Below are positions 30,760-39,224 of a stretch of 64,000 nt of DNA, in pieces. Made by a program: the position numbers and the translations under genes. The DNA comes from Streptomyces sp. TRM68416 (GTDB lineage: Bacteria > Actinomycetota > Actinomycetes > Streptomycetales > Streptomycetaceae): positions 1 to 64,000 of the forward strand of contig NZ_JACVWU010000015.1 of NCBI RefSeq assembly GCF_014596915.1. The letters run 5' to 3'. Each line of letters starts with the position of its first letter. Position 1 is the first letter of the stretch. The notes below the pieces were generated by a model. The model saw only the letters and a list, made by a program, of their open reading frames with translations. It ran no database searches and was not told the origin of the DNA.

Positions 30760-31379
30760 CCGAGGGGCGCCACCACGACGTCGGTCAGCAGCGTTCCCGC
30801 CGTGCCCTCCGGGTCGAGGTCGAGGTCGGGGTCGTGGATGGTGAGTTGAGGCCGACGCAGTGCGGTGAGGCGAGCAACGGCCGGAGCAGTTCGACGAGTT
30901 CGTCGCGGAGCAGCCGTCCGGGTTGGGGCTGTCGACGGCCGGCATGACGCTCGGGTCGAGGACGCCCGCGTCCAAGTGGACCCGGAATCAGGCCACTTCC
31001 GGATGCGCGAAGGTGTCCGCGGTGGCGCGGGCGAGGGTGTCGGCGCCCCATTCGCGCAGCTCGCCGACGATGACGACGGGGAACTCCCCGGCCCGCACAT
31101 GCCGTTCGATCCGGTCGGCGAGCTTGTGCGTGTAGGCGGCGAGGGCTACGGCGTTGAAGACCCCGTCGCCGTCCTGCCGCTCCCCCGGTCGTACCGCGGC
31201 GGCACCACGACCCCGCCCTCCAGCGCCCGCAGCCTCTGGACGATCCGCTGCTCACGCAGGGCGCCGGCGAGCTTGTAGCAGCCGGGGGCGGGCGGGCGCG
31301 GGCCCAGGTTGGAGGGGGCGTCGAGCACCACGTTGGTCCGCATGCGGTTCATCTGGCCGACCGGGAGCCCGGACCTCAA
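30750..31379 (-). pseudogene. Arginase-family pseudogene
   Basis: On the minus strand the N-terminal part reads NVVLDAPSNLGPRPPAPGCYKLAG and VVPPRYDR, typical of the actinobacterial arginase family. Other frames then carry NAVALAAYTHKLADRIERHV, VHLDAGVLDPSVMPAVDSPN (the metal-binding strand), DELVELLRPLLASPHC and DPEGTAGTLLTDVVVAPL. The pieces are in the correct order but in at least three frames, and the central metal-binding block with the conserved His/Asp (GGDC, DAHxD) is missing. It is a gene broken by frameshifts and an internal deletion. Confidence 0.8.
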
Positions 31380-31385
31380 CGGAAA

Positions 31386-31940
31386 TCAGCCGGGCCTGCG
31401 CATCTCGGTGGTGAGCGCCCAGCGTTCGTGGTCGCGCCAGGCGCCGCCGATGTAGAGCATGTTGGGCGAGAAGCCCTCCAGACGGAATCCGCAGGAGCGG
31501 GCGAGGGCGATCGAGGCGGAGTTGGCGGGCTGCACGTTGATCTCCAGCCGGTGCAGCCGCATCGGGCCGAACGCGTGGTCCACGACGAGGTTCAGTCCCT
31601 CGCGCATGAGCCCCCGCCCGGCGGCGTGCGCGAAGGCGCCGTAGCCCAGGGCTCCGCACCGGAACGCGCCCTCGACGATGTTGTTGATGTTGATGAACCC
31701 GGCGAGGGACCCGCCGTCCCCCTTCTCGCACACCAGGAACCCGGCCTTGGTCGGGTCCTCGATCAGCCGCCCCGCGTAGTCGGCGTAGGCCGGCGCGCTG
31801 TCCGGCGGGTACAGCCACGGCTGGTGCAGCTCCTTGCTCTCCCGCGCGCGGGCGGTGAACTCGGCGGCGTCGTCGTGGGTGAAGGGGCGGATGCCCACGC
31901 GGGGGCCTTCGGCGAGGTAGCGGGACGGTATGTGCGGCAT
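31386..31940 (-). CDS. GNAT acetyltransferase (RimJ/RimL type)
   Basis: A 184-residue acetyltransferase: IRPFTHDDAAEFTARARESKELHQPW, GFININNIVEGAFRCGALGYGAFAHAAGRGLMREGLNLVVDHAF and LEINVQPANSASIALARSCGF are the four GNAT motif blocks. The RimJ/RimL group acetylates protein N-termini. Start and end are clean; the pseudogene lies behind it. Confidence 0.88.
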   Translation of the reverse strand: MPHIPSRYLAEGPRVGIRPFTHDDAAEFTARARESKELHQPWLYPPDSAPAYADYAGRLIEDPTKAGFLVCEKGDGGSLAGFININNIVEGAFRCGALGYGAFAHAAGRGLMREGLNLVVDHAFGPMRLHRLEINVQPANSASIALARSCGFRLEGFSPNMLYIGGAWRDHERWALTTEMRRPG

Positions 31941-31959
31941 CCGGACAGCGTACGGCCGG

Positions 31960-32202
31960 TCAGTTGCGCCGCTTCATGAAGTACGCCCCGCACACCGCCC
32001 CGACCAGGGCCGTGGCCAGCAGGGCCATCCACAGGGGCAGGGTCACCTCGGGGATCAGCAGCCGGATCTTGGTGTCGCGGGTGTTCTCGAAGATGAAGAT
32101 CAGGGCGAGGACGGCCAGCAGCAGCACGCCGATCCGGGCGGGCGTGAACGCCGACGTCCGCCCGCCGGCCTTGCCGCGGCTCTCGGAGGTCTTCGGACTC
32201 AT
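31960..32202 (-). CDS. LapA/DUF1049 family small membrane protein
   Basis: An 80-residue protein with two membrane helices (about 23-42 and 57-76) around ENTRDTKIRLLIPEVTLPLW, the DUF1049 (LapA) signature. LapA-like proteins sit in the envelope. The charged N-terminus is cytoplasmic, and the tail ends MKRRN. Confidence 0.88.
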   Translation of the reverse strand: MSPKTSESRGKAGGRTSAFTPARIGVLLLAVLALIFIFENTRDTKIRLLIPEVTLPLWMALLATALVGAVCGAYFMKRRN

Positions 32203-32245
32203 GGCTCCAGGGTGCGCCCGAATCCGCGATCACGCACGGTGAGGC

Positions 32246-34018
32246 TCACCCGCCGACGACCGGCAGCCGGAGCACGCCGGTGTCCTCGGGCGCGCTGACC
32301 ACGGTGACCGGCTTGATCCCCCGGTTGCCGAAGTAGGCGTCGTCACTGGCGGCGACCACGAACCGCAGGCGGTGGCCCTTCTCGTACCGGTGGACGATGC
32401 CCGGCAGGGTCACGGTGAAGCTCTTGGTCACGTCGGGCACGCGGACGGGCGCGACCAGCCGGTGCACGAGCGTCCTGCTGCCGTCGGGGGCGATGTCGTA
32501 GAGCTTGGCGAAGAGGACCAGGCGGTCGGCGGCGTCGCCCGAGTTCTGGGTGCGCTCCGCCTTCGGGGACACGACCTTCAGGGTGGCCCGGGGCGCGCCC
32601 ACGACGTCGGTGGCGCGGGCGAGGGGCTCACTGGTCCAGCCGAGGTAGGTGCCCTTGGTGTCGTACGGCGCCGGATCGGGCAGTCCGATCATCCCGGCCA
32701 GGGAGCTCTCCGAGTGGCTGGTCGGGATCAGCCAGTTGGTGTAGGTGCGGCTGCCGCGCGCGACCTTGCTGCGGTTGTCGACGAGTTTGCCGTCGCCGGA
32801 GAGGTAGAGCTTCCGGCTGAGGGCGGGGAGCCGGTCGGCGGTGGCGTAGGCGGACGCCGGGTCGTCGGTCCAGTCGCGGTAGTACGCGAAGGCCGGGCCC
32901 GTGTCGACGTTCTTCTTGCCCAGGTAGCGGTCGAACCAGGCGAGGATGCGCCGGCCGACGTAGCTGGTCTCCACATTGCCCTGGCCGAGGCTGAGTTCAC
33001 CGGCAACCTGGCCGCCGCTGTGCCCCCAGGACTGCCAGATCATCTTGGTGGGGGTGCCCTGCGCCTTGAGCGTCTTGTACGTGGCCGTCGCCTCGTTGAG
33101 GTTGAACAGGCTGTCGGCCTGGCCCTGGACGAGGAGCGTGGGTGCCTTGACGCGGCTCAGGTACGACACCGGCGAGACGCTGCGCGCGTAGGCGAGCAGC
33201 CGTGCGGTCTCCTCGGCCGGGTAGCGGCCGGAGTTGAGGGTGCGGACGGTGTCGCAGGCCGGGGAGACGAAGTGCAGGCAGGCGAGGGAGTTGATGCGGG
33301 AGGGGTCGAGGCCGGGCGCCAGCAGGGTCTGGCCCTCGCCGATGAGGTAGAAGCCGTTGGCCCACTGCCATTTGAAGGCGCCGGGCACGCCGTCGGCGCC
33401 GACGGCGTTGTTGGGGTCGAGGGAGTAGGCCAGGTCGTGCCAGGTGATCATCGGTACGAGGGCGTCGACGCGTGGGTCGACAGCCGCCGTGGCGAGCTGG
33501 ACGGCGCCGCCGTAGGAGCCGCCGATCATGCCGAGGCGCGGGTCGCCGGCGGCGTCGAGGGTGACGAAGTCGGCGGTGGTGCCGTCGTCGGCGGAGCGCT
33601 TGCCGCCGAGGAAGTCGACGAGCTGGGAGGCCGCGGCTCCGTCGATCGCCGGGTCGTCCAGGGAGATGAGGCAGCCGGAGCGGCCGAAGCCGAGTCCGGA
33701 GTAGACGAGCGAGACGTATCCGCGCTGGGCGAAGGCCTTGCCGATGGCGTCGGTGGAGCCGTCGGACTTGCTGCCGCCGAAGCCGTTGGTGGCGAGCACG
33801 GCGGGTGCGGGGTGCTCGCGGTCGACGCCGGTGGGCCGGTAGAGGTCGGCGTCGACGGCGCAGGTGCGGTCGCCCGCCCGGACGGTGAACTTCAGGGCGG
33901 TGACGGTGTACTGGCCGGTCGCGGTGGCGGCCGGTGCGGTGAGCGCCAGCGGTGCGCTGAGCGCGGCGCCGAGGAGGACAGCGAGCGGGGCTCGGAATCC
34001 GGGCACGCGTCGGGACAC
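32246..34018 (-). CDS. Secreted alpha/beta hydrolase (X-Pro dipeptidyl-peptidase S15-like)
   Basis: A 590-residue secreted enzyme. It has a signal peptide (SRRVPGFRAPLAVLLGAALS, cleavage near APAATA), an alpha/beta-hydrolase core with the nucleophile in GGSYGGAV near 164, FLGGK and SWGHSGG (His), and the C-terminal jelly-roll domain typical of the S15/CocE group (VRVPDVTKSFTVTLPGIVHR). It probably cleaves peptides or esters outside the cell. GTG 34018 is preferred, because GGAGG lies six bases before it; upstream in-frame codons have none. Two palindromes in the upstream DNA may control it. Confidence 0.85.
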   Translation of the reverse strand: MSRRVPGFRAPLAVLLGAALSAPLALTAPAATATGQYTVTALKFTVRAGDRTCAVDADLYRPTGVDREHPAPAVLATNGFGGSKSDGSTDAIGKAFAQRGYVSLVYSGLGFGRSGCLISLDDPAIDGAAASQLVDFLGGKRSADDGTTADFVTLDAAGDPRLGMIGGSYGGAVQLATAAVDPRVDALVPMITWHDLAYSLDPNNAVGADGVPGAFKWQWANGFYLIGEGQTLLAPGLDPSRINSLACLHFVSPACDTVRTLNSGRYPAEETARLLAYARSVSPVSYLSRVKAPTLLVQGQADSLFNLNEATATYKTLKAQGTPTKMIWQSWGHSGGQVAGELSLGQGNVETSYVGRRILAWFDRYLGKKNVDTGPAFAYYRDWTDDPASAYATADRLPALSRKLYLSGDGKLVDNRSKVARGSRTYTNWLIPTSHSESSLAGMIGLPDPAPYDTKGTYLGWTSEPLARATDVVGAPRATLKVVSPKAERTQNSGDAADRLVLFAKLYDIAPDGSRTLVHRLVAPVRVPDVTKSFTVTLPGIVHRYEKGHRLRFVVAASDDAYFGNRGIKPVTVVSAPEDTGVLRLPVVGG

Positions 34019-34059
34019 GAAGACCTCCACAGTGAGGACCCACACGGGGACGGCCCCGC

Positions 34060-34107
34060 CTACCGACCAGTTGGTACTGGCCGGTAGTCATGGTGTGACA
34101 CGTGTCA
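34060..34107 (-). promoter_or_regulatory. Two palindromic operator candidates before the S15-like hydrolase
   Basis: CTACCGACCAGT (34060-34071), TGGT, ACTGGCCGGTAG (34076-34087) is an inverted repeat with one mismatch per arm, and TGACACGTGTCA (34096-34107) is a perfect palindrome. Both lie 40-90 bases before the GTG at 34018. Either could bind a TetR-type or similar dimeric regulator. The 144-base gap holds no gene. Confidence 0.5.
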
Positions 34108-34162
34108 TGCCAGGGTCAATCAGCGGGAAGGGGGTTTCTTGACGAAAATTCAGTTCAGCCGT

Positions 34163-35086
34163 TCAGCGCAGTGCCGGCTCGTCCAGCGTCAACGTGCCCG
34201 CCTCCGCGTCCAGTTCGGCCGCCACGCCGAAGGGGATGGTCAGCGCCCCTTCGCAGTGCCCGAACCCGAACTCCTCCGCCATCGGCACGCCGAGCCCGCC
34301 GAGCCGGTCCAGGAGCAGCGTGCGCACCCGGTCGTAGGAATCGCAGTCCTGCCACGAGCCGAGCAGCACCCCGCGTATGCCGTCGAGCCAGCCGGAGCGC
34401 AGCAGTTGGGTGAGGTAGCGGTCCAGGCGGTACGTCTCCTCCCCCACGTCCTCCAGGCACAGCAGCCCGCTCGCCGCGGACGGACGGGCGTACGGGGTGC
34501 CCAACTCGGCGGCGAGCAGGCACAGACAGCCGCCCAGGGTGACCCCGCGGGCGCGGCCGGGCACCAGGGCGCGGCCGCCGGAGGTGATCGTCCGGACGCT
34601 CTCGGGTGCGAAGAGGGTGGCCTTCAGATGCTCCTGGGCCCGCGCGTTCTTGAGGAAGTCGATGCCCGCGGCCATCGGGCCGTGCAGGGTGGCCAGGCCC
34701 AGCCGGCGCGCGAACGCCTCGTGCAGCGCGGTGATGTCGCTGAAGCCCACGAAGACCTTCGGTCCGGCCGCGCGCATCGCCTCCCAGTCGAGGAGGTCGG
34801 CCATCCGCTGCACGCCGTAGCCGCCGCGGGCGCAGATCACCGCGTCGACGGACGGGTCGCACCAGGCGTGCTGGAGGTCGGCGGCCCGGTCGGCGTCGGT
34901 CCCGGCGAGGTAGTCGAACGCGGTGTGCCGGTCCAGCACGTGGGGGGCCACGACCGGGTCGAGGTCCCAGCCGCGCAGCACGTCGAGACCGGCCTGGAGC
35001 CGCTCCTCCGGCACGGGGCCGCTGGGCGCGACGACAGCGACGCGGGCGCCGGGGGCGAGCCGGTGCGGACGGGCGAGTTGCCTCAC
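34163..35086 (-). CDS. LD-carboxypeptidase (S66 family)
   Basis: A 307-residue serine peptidase of the LD-carboxypeptidase/MccF family, which removes the terminal D-Ala from muropeptide tetrapeptides or detoxifies peptide-nucleotides. RVAVVAPSGPVPEERL, ICARGGYG, VGFSDITALH (Ser near 112), CLEDVGEE (Glu) and GFGHCEGA (His) give the Ser-Glu-His triad. GTG 35086 overlaps the S9 gene stop (GTGA), so it is the final gene of the peptidase operon. Confidence 0.88.
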   Translation of the reverse strand: MRQLARPHRLAPGARVAVVAPSGPVPEERLQAGLDVLRGWDLDPVVAPHVLDRHTAFDYLAGTDADRAADLQHAWCDPSVDAVICARGGYGVQRMADLLDWEAMRAAGPKVFVGFSDITALHEAFARRLGLATLHGPMAAGIDFLKNARAQEHLKATLFAPESVRTITSGGRALVPGRARGVTLGGCLCLLAAELGTPYARPSAASGLLCLEDVGEETYRLDRYLTQLLRSGWLDGIRGVLLGSWQDCDSYDRVRTLLLDRLGGLGVPMAEEFGFGHCEGALTIPFGVAAELDAEAGTLTLDEPALR

Positions 35087-37029
35087 TTGGCGAGCTCCAG
35101 GGTCGGGATGCCGGGCGGGTTGAGCCCGAACACCTGAGCATAGAGCGACAGCTCGGACTCCAGCGCGCGCACCATCGTCTCGGCCCGCCGGAAGCCGTGC
35201 CCCTCCCCCTCGAAGGCGATGTACGCGTGCGGTACCCGCCGCCCCGCCATGCGGGCCAGGAACCGCTCGCACTGGGCGGGCGGGCAGACCACGTCGTCCA
35301 GGCCCTGGAGCAGCAGGAACGGCGCGGTGACCCGGTCGGCGTGCTCGCTCGGCGACCGCTCCGCGTACCGCGCGGGCACCTCGGCGCGCGGCCCGACCAG
35401 GGTCTCCAGGTACTGCGACTCGAAGTCGTGGGTCTCGCCGTCCGCCCAGGCGGCGAGGTCCAGGACGGGGTAGATGATCGTGCCGCAGGCGTAGACGTCG
35501 GTGGTGGCGAGCGAGGCGGCCGCGGTCCAGCCGCCCGCGCTGCCGCCGCGCACGGCGAGCCGGTCGCGGTCGGCGGTGCCCTCCTCGGCGAGGGCCAGCG
35601 CCACGGCCGCGCAGTCCTCCACGTCGACCACGCCCCACTGTTCGCGCAGCCGGTTGCGGTACGCGCGGCCGTATCCGGTGGAGCCGCCGTAGTTGACCTC
35701 GGCGACGCCGATGCCCCGTGAGGTGAAGTAGGCGATCGTCAGGTCCAGCACCAGGGGCGCGCGCCCGGTGGGGCCGCCGTGCGCCCAGACGACGTAGGGC
35801 GCGGGGTGGTCGCCGGGGGCGACGCAGCGGGGGTGGTGGGGCGGGTAGACGTGCGCGTGGATCTCGCGTCCGTCCGGTCCGCCGAAGGTGCGGATCTGCG
35901 GCTCGGGGTAGTAGGCGGGGTCCACCGGGTCGTCGTGCCCGGCGCCGATCACGCGGGCCCGGCCGGTCCGGGTGTCCAGCTCGACCACCTCGTGGGCGCT
36001 GCGCGGGCTGGCCCCGACGCCCACCACCCGCTCGCCGTGCACCGCGAGGGTGGGCTCGAACTCGGTCCAGGGTCCGGCCGCGTCGACGACCTCGCCGGTC
36101 TCGGGGTCCAGTATGCCGAGCGCGGTGGCGCCGCGGCCGTGCACGACGGCCACGAGACCGCTGTCCAGCGGCGCGAACCAGCGGTGGCCGAGCTTCCACA
36201 GCGGCCCGCCGAACTCCTCCTCGCGCGGGCACAGCGGTTCCCCGTCGCGGTAGAGGTTCCACCAGCCGGTGCGGTCGCTCGCGTACAGCAGGGAGCCGTC
36301 GGGCGCCCAGTCGGCCTGGGCGACCGACTCCTCGGGGCCGCCGGCCACGGTCCGCCCGCCGGACAGCACGTCCCCGACGTCCGCGACGACCAGCTCGGTG
36401 CCGTCCCACGGCATGCGCGGATGGTCCCAGGCGAGCCAGGCGGCGCGCCGCCCGTCGGGCGACAGCCGGGGCCCGGTGAGGAACCGCCGGGAGTCGTCGG
36501 TGAGTTCGCGTACGGCCTCCCGGTCCTGCGCGGCCGACCCGTCCAGCGGTACGGCGGCCAGGACGCGCCGCACGTCGGTGGGGCCGTCGCCGGTGAACTC
36601 CTCCAGCACGCACCACACTTCACCGCGGTCCAGGACCAACTGCGGGTCGGCCCAGCGCAGTCCGCCGCCCACCGGGGAGACAGGGGTGAGGGGGCGCGGT
36701 TCGGCGCCGGGGGTGAACCGGTACAGCCGCTGGTCGGCGAAGTGCGCGAACACCACGAGCGGTTCGCCGTCCACGACGGCTCCCGCCCAGGGGTGTCCGC
36801 CGTACTCGATGACCCGGCTGCGCACGTTCCAGGGGGCGTCCAGCACCGACTCGGCGATGCCTTCGGCGCCCCGCCGGACCAGGGTGCGCCGGCCGCCCTC
36901 GGTGGGCCGTGGCTCGGTCCACCACACCTCCGCGCCCACGAACCCCAGGTACTCGGGGTGCCCGTCGTGCGCGGCGGCGAGCGCGGCGTCGATGGGCGAG
37001 GGCCAGGAACCGTACGGCAGTGTCTGCAC
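35083..37029 (-). CDS. S9 family prolyl oligopeptidase-like peptidase
   Basis: A 648-residue protein with an N-terminal beta-propeller (about 20-380) and a C-terminal alpha/beta-hydrolase domain. The catalytic Ser is in VRGGSAGGWTA near 500, the Asp in QGLDDVVCPP, and the His in EGEGHGFR near 618. The family cleaves after Pro or acts as acylaminoacyl/dipeptidyl peptidases. GTG 37029 is preceded by GGGGGAG. The gene lies 17 bases after the M20 gene and overlaps the LD-carboxypeptidase. Confidence 0.88.
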   Translation of the reverse strand: MQTLPYGSWPSPIDAALAAAHDGHPEYLGFVGAEVWWTEPRPTEGGRRTLVRRGAEGIAESVLDAPWNVRSRVIEYGGHPWAGAVVDGEPLVVFAHFADQRLYRFTPGAEPRPLTPVSPVGGGLRWADPQLVLDRGEVWCVLEEFTGDGPTDVRRVLAAVPLDGSAAQDREAVRELTDDSRRFLTGPRLSPDGRRAAWLAWDHPRMPWDGTELVVADVGDVLSGGRTVAGGPEESVAQADWAPDGSLLYASDRTGWWNLYRDGEPLCPREEEFGGPLWKLGHRWFAPLDSGLVAVVHGRGATALGILDPETGEVVDAAGPWTEFEPTLAVHGERVVGVGASPRSAHEVVELDTRTGRARVIGAGHDDPVDPAYYPEPQIRTFGGPDGREIHAHVYPPHHPRCVAPGDHPAPYVVWAHGGPTGRAPLVLDLTIAYFTSRGIGVAEVNYGGSTGYGRAYRNRLREQWGVVDVEDCAAVALALAEEGTADRDRLAVRGGSAGGWTAAASLATTDVYACGTIIYPVLDLAAWADGETHDFESQYLETLVGPRAEVPARYAERSPSEHADRVTAPFLLLQGLDDVVCPPAQCERFLARMAGRRVPHAYIAFEGEGHGFRRAETMVRALESELSLYAQVFGLNPPGIPTLELAK

Positions 37030-37046
37030 GTTCTCCCCCAACTTGC

Positions 37047-38351
37047 CTAGGCCGTCCGCAGGAACCGGTCCAGGACCCGTACGCCGAAGTGGAGCGCCTC
37101 GACGGGGACCCGTTCGTCGACGCCGTGGAACAGGGCCTGGTAGTCGAAGCCCTCCGGCAGCTTCAGCGGTGCGAATCCGTACCCGGTGATGCCGAGGCGC
37201 GAGAACTGCTTGGCGTCCGTGCCGCCGGACATGCAGTACGGCACGACATGCCCCTCCGGCGCGAACTCCTCGACGGCGGCCCGCATCCGCGCGAACGTCG
37301 GCGAGTCGACCGGCGCCTGGAGGGCCACCTCGTGATGGTCGAACTCCCACTCCACGTCAGGTCCGGTGAGCCGGTCAAGGGTCGTGCGGAACTCGTCCTC
37401 GCCGCCCGGCAGATAGCGGCCGTCGACATACGCCACGGCCTCGCCCGGGATCACGTTCACCTTGTAACCGGCGTCCAGCATGGTCGGGTTGGCGCTGTTG
37501 CGGACGGTCGCCTCGACCAGCCTGGCGGCCGGGCCGAGCTTCTCCAGCGTCGCGTCCACGTCGTCGAGGTCGGCCTCGAAGCCGTACAGGGCGGCGAGTT
37601 CGGTCAGGGCCGCCCGTACGGTCGGGGTCAGCCGCAGCGGCCACTCGTGGGCGCCGATCCGGGCGACGGCGGCGGCGAGCCGGGTCACCGCGTTGTCCCG
37701 GTTGACCTTGGAGCCGTGTCCGGCCCGCCCGCGCGCGGTGAGCTTCAGCCAGCCGGTGCCCCGCTCCCCGGCGGCGACGGGGTAGATCTGCCGACCGGTG
37801 CCGTCGTGGAAGGTGAAGGCCCCGGACTCGCTGACGCCCTCGGTGCAGCCCTCGAACAGGTCGGCGTGCCGGTCGGCGAGGAACCCGGAGCCGTCCTCGG
37901 CGCTGGCCTCCTCGTCGGCCGTGAACGCGATCACCACATCGCGCCGGGGCCGCACGCCCTGGCGGGCCCAGGCGCGTACCACGGCGAGGATCATCGCGTC
38001 CATGTTCTTCATGTCGACGGCCCCGCGCCCCCAGACCACCCCGTCCCGGATCTCACCGGAGAAGGGGTGCACGCTCCAGTCGGCGGCCTCGGCGGGCACC
38101 ACGTCGAGGTGACCGTGCAGGAGCAGCGCGTCCGCGGAGGGGTCGGTGCCCTCGATCCGCGCGACGACGTTGGTGCGTCCCGGGGTGCGCTCCAGGAGGG
38201 TGGGCGTCAGGCCCGCCTCGGCCAGCCGGGCGGCGGCGTACTCCGCCGCGGGCCGCTCCCGGCAGTCGCCGCCGCCGCGGTTGGTGGTGTCGATGCGGAT
38301 GAGGTCCGAGGTGAAGGTGACCACCTCGTCCAACGCCTGCCGGTCAGCCAT
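37047..38351 (-). CDS. M20 family metallopeptidase
   Basis: A 434-residue zinc peptidase (dipeptidase or acylase type). Metal-binding blocks: HGHLDVVP (near 80), DMKNM, TADEEASAEDGS (catalytic Glu and metal Glu near 147), and a C-terminal ALFHGVDERVPVE His. The dimerisation domain (about 190-310) is present. ATG 38351 lies inside the end of the DppA-like gene (8-base overlap). It works with the next peptidases in small peptide processing; substrate unknown. Confidence 0.9.
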   Translation of the reverse strand: MADRQALDEVVTFTSDLIRIDTTNRGGGDCRERPAAEYAAARLAEAGLTPTLLERTPGRTNVVARIEGTDPSADALLLHGHLDVVPAEAADWSVHPFSGEIRDGVVWGRGAVDMKNMDAMILAVVRAWARQGVRPRRDVVIAFTADEEASAEDGSGFLADRHADLFEGCTEGVSESGAFTFHDGTGRQIYPVAAGERGTGWLKLTARGRAGHGSKVNRDNAVTRLAAAVARIGAHEWPLRLTPTVRAALTELAALYGFEADLDDVDATLEKLGPAARLVEATVRNSANPTMLDAGYKVNVIPGEAVAYVDGRYLPGGEDEFRTTLDRLTGPDVEWEFDHHEVALQAPVDSPTFARMRAAVEEFAPEGHVVPYCMSGGTDAKQFSRLGITGYGFAPLKLPEGFDYQALFHGVDERVPVEALHFGVRVLDRFLRTA

Positions 38352-39177
38352 ACTGTTCCTCCACCGCGGCCGCGACGATCGTGGTGACCGCCTTGAAGGT
38401 GCGGATTGCCTCGTACATGGTCCCGCTCGTGTACACCACTTTCCGCTCCCCGACGCGCTCCACTCCGGGGACGACGGTCGCGGCCATCGACAGGTGCTCG
38501 GCGTCGAACTCCACGGCGACGGTGAACGGGCCGCCGCGCACGGGTTCGTGCCGGACCGCCAGGGCGGCGGCCTCCTTGGCGGCGGCCCGGATGTCGGAGA
38601 AGGTCCGGTTCGGCGTCCGGCAGACCGCCGCGTACCGCGAGACGTGGTCCTTGACGGCGACCTTGGGCGCCTCGGGCGCGTAGCCGAGCGCGTCCTCGCA
38701 GGCCACGTCGTCGCCGGTGACGAGCACGACCGGCACTCCGTACTCGGCGACGACATGCGCGTTGAGCAGCCCCTCACTGGCCCGTACGTCGTTCAGCCAG
38801 ACCCCGGTGATGGAGTTGGCGAGGTAGGTGTGGGCGAGGACGCCCTCCATGCCGGCGCCCGCGTGGTAGCCGACGAAGGCGATGCCGTCGACGTCCCCGT
38901 GCTGCACGCCCTCCACCATGGACAGCGCCTTGTGCCGCCCGGTGAGCATCTCCGCCCGCTCGTCGAGGCGTTCGAGGAGGAGGTTGCGCATGGTCCAGTG
39001 CGCCTCGTTGATGAGCACCTCGTCGGCGCCGCCGTCGTAGAAGCCCAGGACGGCGGCGTTGACGTCCGAGGTGAACATCGAACGGCAACGCTCCCACTGC
39101 GGGGTTCCGGGCAGCACGTCGGCAGGCCAGGTCACCCCCGTGGCGCCTTCCATGTCGGCGCTGATGAGGATCTTCAT
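38344..39177 (-). CDS. M55 D-aminopeptidase (DppA-like)
   Basis: A 277-residue zinc enzyme of the DppA family, which cuts D-amino acid N-termini such as D-Ala-D-Ala. The metal-binding DMEGATGV (Asp8, Glu10) opens the protein; HWTMRN, GYHAGAG and HTYLANS contain further ligand His residues near 60, 103 and 114, typical of the decameric M55 fold. It is the first gene of the four-gene peptidase operon. A strong ribosome site is not visible. Confidence 0.9.
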   Translation of the reverse strand: MKILISADMEGATGVTWPADVLPGTPQWERCRSMFTSDVNAAVLGFYDGGADEVLINEAHWTMRNLLLERLDERAEMLTGRHKALSMVEGVQHGDVDGIAFVGYHAGAGMEGVLAHTYLANSITGVWLNDVRASEGLLNAHVVAEYGVPVVLVTGDDVACEDALGYAPEAPKVAVKDHVSRYAAVCRTPNRTFSDIRAAAKEAAALAVRHEPVRGGPFTVAVEFDAEHLSMAATVVPGVERVGERKVVYTSGTMYEAIRTFKAVTTIVAAAVEEQYG

Positions 39178-39224
39178 GACGTGTCACGTTACGCGCCACG
39201 GGCGGGCCCGGCCAGGAAGCCCCC

